From Candidatus Nomurabacteria bacterium (lineage in GTDB: Bacteria; Patescibacteriota; Minisyncoccia; Phycocordibacterales; Phycocordibacteraceae), in the NCBI GenBank assembly GCA_943355045.1, contig CALRDY010000031.1:1-6929 (forward strand): a stretch of 6,929 nucleotides of DNA. The letters run 5' to 3'. Under the pieces are notes generated by a model. It saw nothing but the letters and a program-made list of their open reading frames with translations, did not search any database and had not been told where the DNA came from. Below, one piece after another: positions 5,284 through 6,929 of this stretch. The number at the start of each line of letters is the position of its first letter. Positions within the stretch are counted from its first letter, which is position 1. A program made the translations under genes and the position numbers.

Positions 5284-5310
5284 TCACTTGGAGGCCGGGC
5301 CTCCAAGTGA
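5284..5310. repeat. REP-like palindrome copy 5
   Basis: Arms of 13 bases: TCACTTGGAGGCC (5284-5296) and its exact complement (5298-5310) around G5297. The copy-specific extension is only TCA. The central G marks the same orientation as copy 1, opposite to copies 2-4. Confidence 0.95.
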
Positions 5311-5323
5311 AGCCTCCAAGTGA
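5311..5323. repeat. Duplicated right half-arm of palindrome copy 5
   Basis: AGCCTCCAAGTGA (5311-5323) repeats the right arm of copy 5 (GGCCTCCAAGTGA, 5298-5310) directly in tandem with one mismatch. It includes the copy-specific TGA, so it was copied from copy 5 after that copy formed. Confidence 0.85.
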
Positions 5324-5356
5324 TGTTGCTGCTGGGAAGGGGGGTGTTTGGGCTGG

Positions 5357-5365
5357 TGGTATACT
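5357..5365 (+). promoter_or_regulatory. Extended -10 promoter of the gap-rpiB operon
   Basis: TGG directly precedes TATACT (5360-5365), a good extended -10 element, about 37 bases before the gap start codon. The leader is AT-rich (TTTAATTTCTTAATTTTTTG) with no Shine-Dalgarno sequence. No -35 is visible in the G-rich DNA upstream. In the rest of 5324-5402 I see nothing else. Confidence 0.5.
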
Positions 5366-5402
5366 TTCGGTATTGATTCTTTAATTTCTTAATTTTTTGT
5401 CC

Positions 5403-6443
5403 ATGGCTATTCGCGTCGCTATCAATGGTTTCGGGAGGATCGGTCGGGCGTTTGCGCGTCGCTCGCATGGGCGCGGCATTGACATTGTCGCCGTGAACGA
5501 TCTTGGCTCGCTCGAAAATCTCGCGTACTTGCTCAAATACGACACAGTATATGGCCGCGCGCCCTTCGCGGTTTCTGCACAAGTCAGACTTGTGCAGGAG
5601 GGTGTGGATAACAGTGGCGGTGCGCTCGTGATTGACGGTAAAGAGGTGAAATTCTTTTCGGAAAAGGATCCGGCGCAACTGCCGTGGAAGGACTTAAATA
5701 TCGATGTGGTCATCGAGTCGACGGGATTTTTTACGGACTACGAAAAGGCGCAGGTGCACATTGCCGCGGGCGCGCGTCGCGTCGTCATCACTGCACCGGT
5801 AAAAGGAGAGTCTGCACTCGGGGCGACCGTGCTCATGGGCCTGAATGAGGACAAGCTCGCGACGTGTCAGATAACAAGCAATGCGTCGTGCACAACGAAT
5901 TCTGTAAGTCCGGTCATCGCGATTCTCGATGAAGCTATCGGCATCGAGAAAGCGATACTCTCGACGACGCATGCATACACGGCGAGTCAGTCACTTGTCG
6001 ACAGTCCGTCGAAGAAAGATATGAAGGAGGGACGAGCGGCAGCGCAGAATATCGTACCGACTTCGACTGGTGCGGCAATCGCGGTCGCGCAGGCGTACGC
6101 GCCGCTTACGGGAAAGTTCGACGGTATCAGTCTGCGAGTGCCAGTGTCTGCTGGCTCGATAGCAGACATTACGTTCATCGCGAAGCGTCCGACGACGAAG
6201 GAGGAGGTAAATGAGATACTGCGCGGCGCCGCTGCGGCGCCGCGCTGGGAGGGCATCTTCACGACCACTGACGAACAGCTTGTCTCAAGCGACATTGTCG
6301 GCGAGCCATTTGCGTCTATTGCGGATCTCGGCATGACGCGCGTTGTCGACGGCACGCTCGTGAAGGTTCTCGCTTGGTACGACAATGAGATGGGATACAC
6401 CGAGTCACTCGTGCGACATTGTATCGCTGCCGCCAATGCCTAA
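5403..6443 (+). CDS. gap: Type I glyceraldehyde-3-phosphate dehydrogenase
   Basis: 346 residues from ATG 5403. An in-frame TTG at 5397 adds only two residues and is rejected, since MAIRVAINGFGRIGR is the normal beginning. It catalyses the NAD(P)-dependent oxidation and phosphorylation of glyceraldehyde 3-phosphate to 1,3-bisphosphoglycerate in the cytoplasm. Visible features: Rossmann motif INGFGRIGR (7-15), N32-D33 after the second strand, ESTGFFTDYEKA (105-116), the catalytic SNASCTTNS with Cys163, His190 in TTHAYTASQ, RAAAQNIVPTSTGAA (211-225), substrate-binding RVPV (245-248) and the C-terminal WYDNEMGYTESLVRH (325-339). The family's usual CTTNCLAP is CTTNSVSP and RVPVPNVS is RVPVSAGS, variants I associate with Parcubacteria. 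Length is normal. It overlaps rpiB by 8 bases, implying one transcript and translational coupling. Confidence 0.97.
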   Translation: MAIRVAINGFGRIGRAFARRSHGRGIDIVAVNDLGSLENLAYLLKYDTVYGRAPFAVSAQVRLVQEGVDNSGGALVIDGKEVKFFSEKDPAQLPWKDLNIDVVIESTGFFTDYEKAQVHIAAGARRVVITAPVKGESALGATVLMGLNEDKLATCQITSNASCTTNSVSPVIAILDEAIGIEKAILSTTHAYTASQSLVDSPSKKDMKEGRAAAQNIVPTSTGAAIAVAQAYAPLTGKFDGISLRVPVSAGSIADITFIAKRPTTKEEVNEILRGAAAAPRWEGIFTTTDEQLVSSDIVGEPFASIADLGMTRVVDGTLVKVLAWYDNEMGYTESLVRHCIAAANA

Positions 6444-6924
6444 TAACATATTCATCGCATCCGACCACGCAGGATTCGCGCTCAAGAACGCGCTCATCGA
6501 GCATATTCGTACGCTCGGGTACGACATCATCGACTTAGGCCCTTCTACGCTCGACCCAGAGGATGACTATCCGGATTTCGTGACGCCGCTCGCGAAGCGC
6601 GTCGCGAGCGAGCCTGAGAGTCGCGGCATCATCATCGGCGGCAGCGGACAGGGCGAAGCAATGTGCGCGAACCGCATACCCGGCGTTCGCGCCGCGGTCT
6701 TTTACGGGCCTCGGCACGTAACGGCAGCGCTCGACATCGAAGGCGATCATTCTCAAGACGGTTTCGACGCGGTGCGGCTTCCGCGTCGGCACAATGATGC
6801 GAACGTACTCGCCATCGGCGCGCGCTTCGTTTCAGGAGAGGGCGCCGATGAAGCGGTCCGGATATTTCTCGAAACGCCGTTTTCAGATTCGCCGCGTCAC
6901 GCGCGTCGGCTCGCGAAATTCTGA
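6436..6924 (+). CDS. rpiB: Ribose-5-phosphate isomerase B
   Basis: 162 residues; start at ATG 6436, since the N terminus MPNNIFIASDHAGFALK matches the family and an upstream in-frame ATG at 6385 would add unrelated residues from inside gap. RpiB interconverts ribose 5-phosphate and ribulose 5-phosphate in the non-oxidative pentose phosphate pathway. Visible: ASDHAG with Asp10-His11, the phosphate-binding GGSGQGEAMCANR (68-80), and HNDANVLAIGARF (119-131). The usual catalytic Cys of the CGTG motif is replaced by Gly68; Glu74 occupies the place of the catalytic Glu75 of Mycobacterium tuberculosis RpiB (GGSGNGE). The segment ALDIEGDHSQDGFDAVRLPR (98-117) is longer than in E. coli-type enzymes. 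It overlaps the end of gap by 8 bases and should depend on the same promoter. The stop is 5 bases from the window end, so its terminator is not visible. Confidence 0.95.
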   Translation: MPNNIFIASDHAGFALKNALIEHIRTLGYDIIDLGPSTLDPEDDYPDFVTPLAKRVASEPESRGIIIGGSGQGEAMCANRIPGVRAAVFYGPRHVTAALDIEGDHSQDGFDAVRLPRRHNDANVLAIGARFVSGEGADEAVRIFLETPFSDSPRHARRLAKF

Positions 6925-6929
6925 TTGTC

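Larger units (their letters stand above)
4512..5323 (+). mobile_element. RAYT gene with five REP-like palindromes
   Basis: A single HUH transposase gene is bracketed and invaded by five copies of one palindrome (centres 4527, 4750, 5044, 5251, 5297). Known REP/RAYT systems have a single-copy Y1 transposase flanked by REP palindromes that it cuts. This module has that layout, but two palindromes are inside the gene. I did not find the GTAG tetranucleotide typical of enterobacterial REPs at a fixed position. The outer copies have G at the centre and the three inner ones C, meaning the opposite orientation. Boundaries are simply the outermost palindrome bases. Confidence 0.65.

Noticed and set aside
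5233..5310. Palindromes 4 and 5 as a Rho-independent terminator of the RAYT gene
   Set aside because: Stable hairpins, but neither is followed by a T-run; a role in termination cannot be supported from sequence.
4512..5323. CRISPR array
   Set aside because: The five palindromes are irregularly spaced (centre distances 223, 294, 207 and 46), two are inside a conserved gene, and no cas gene is present.
5397..5402. TTG start two codons upstream of gap ATG
   Set aside because: MAIRVAINGFGRIGR from ATG 5403 is the usual GAPDH beginning.
6385..6435. Upstream in-frame ATG for rpiB
   Set aside because: It would add 17 residues with no family similarity, encoded inside gap; ATG 6436 fits the conserved N terminus.

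Overview
The window most resembles a genome fragment from an uncultured Candidate Phyla Radiation (Patescibacteria/Parcubacteria-like) bacterium. This is an inference. It rests on the style of the GAPDH and RpiB proteins, a giant modular surface protein with Kelch-like, GxVGIG-stalk, S74-chaperone and Ig-like modules, a REP-associated-type transposase (RAYT), compact gene spacing, and the general lack of Shine-Dalgarno sequences. No rRNA or tRNA was found to confirm it.

Layout, all genes on the + strand. (1) Positions 104-3187: the 3' part of a very large surface/fibre protein whose N terminus lies outside the window. The first 109 bases are an exact copy of 882-990 and join the rest out of frame at a short microhomology, so the left edge is either a recombination product or an assembly mis-join. 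(2) 3191-3851: a toxin-antitoxin pair in toxin-first (HigBA-like) order, with a palindromic promoter/operator between the genes. (3) 3936-4435: a small heptad-repeat coiled-coil gene bracketed by two copies of the same terminator hairpin, which with their flanks form a 36-bp inverted repeat. (4) 4512-5323: a RAYT gene carrying five REP-like palindromes: one upstream, two inside the coding sequence in frame, one over the stop codon and one just downstream. (5) 5403-6924: overlapping genes for glyceraldehyde-3-phosphate dehydrogenase and ribose-5-phosphate isomerase B, a short central-carbon operon behind an extended -10 promoter.

The most unusual part is the RAYT/palindrome module. All five palindromes share ten-base core arms. 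Each core is extended by 3-8 further bases that differ from copy to copy but always pair perfectly within the copy. Two copies sit inside the transposase gene and add nearly identical peptides (QLGGPASKLV) in the same frame. This resembles the protein-coding palindromic elements of Rickettsia combined with a REP/RAYT system, and suggests a palindrome family that invades its own presumed mobiliser and copies flanking sequence in inverted form.

The metabolic genes at the right end look ordinary for the lineage. RpiB lacks the usual active-site cysteine and has the glutamate of the Mycobacterium-type enzyme instead.
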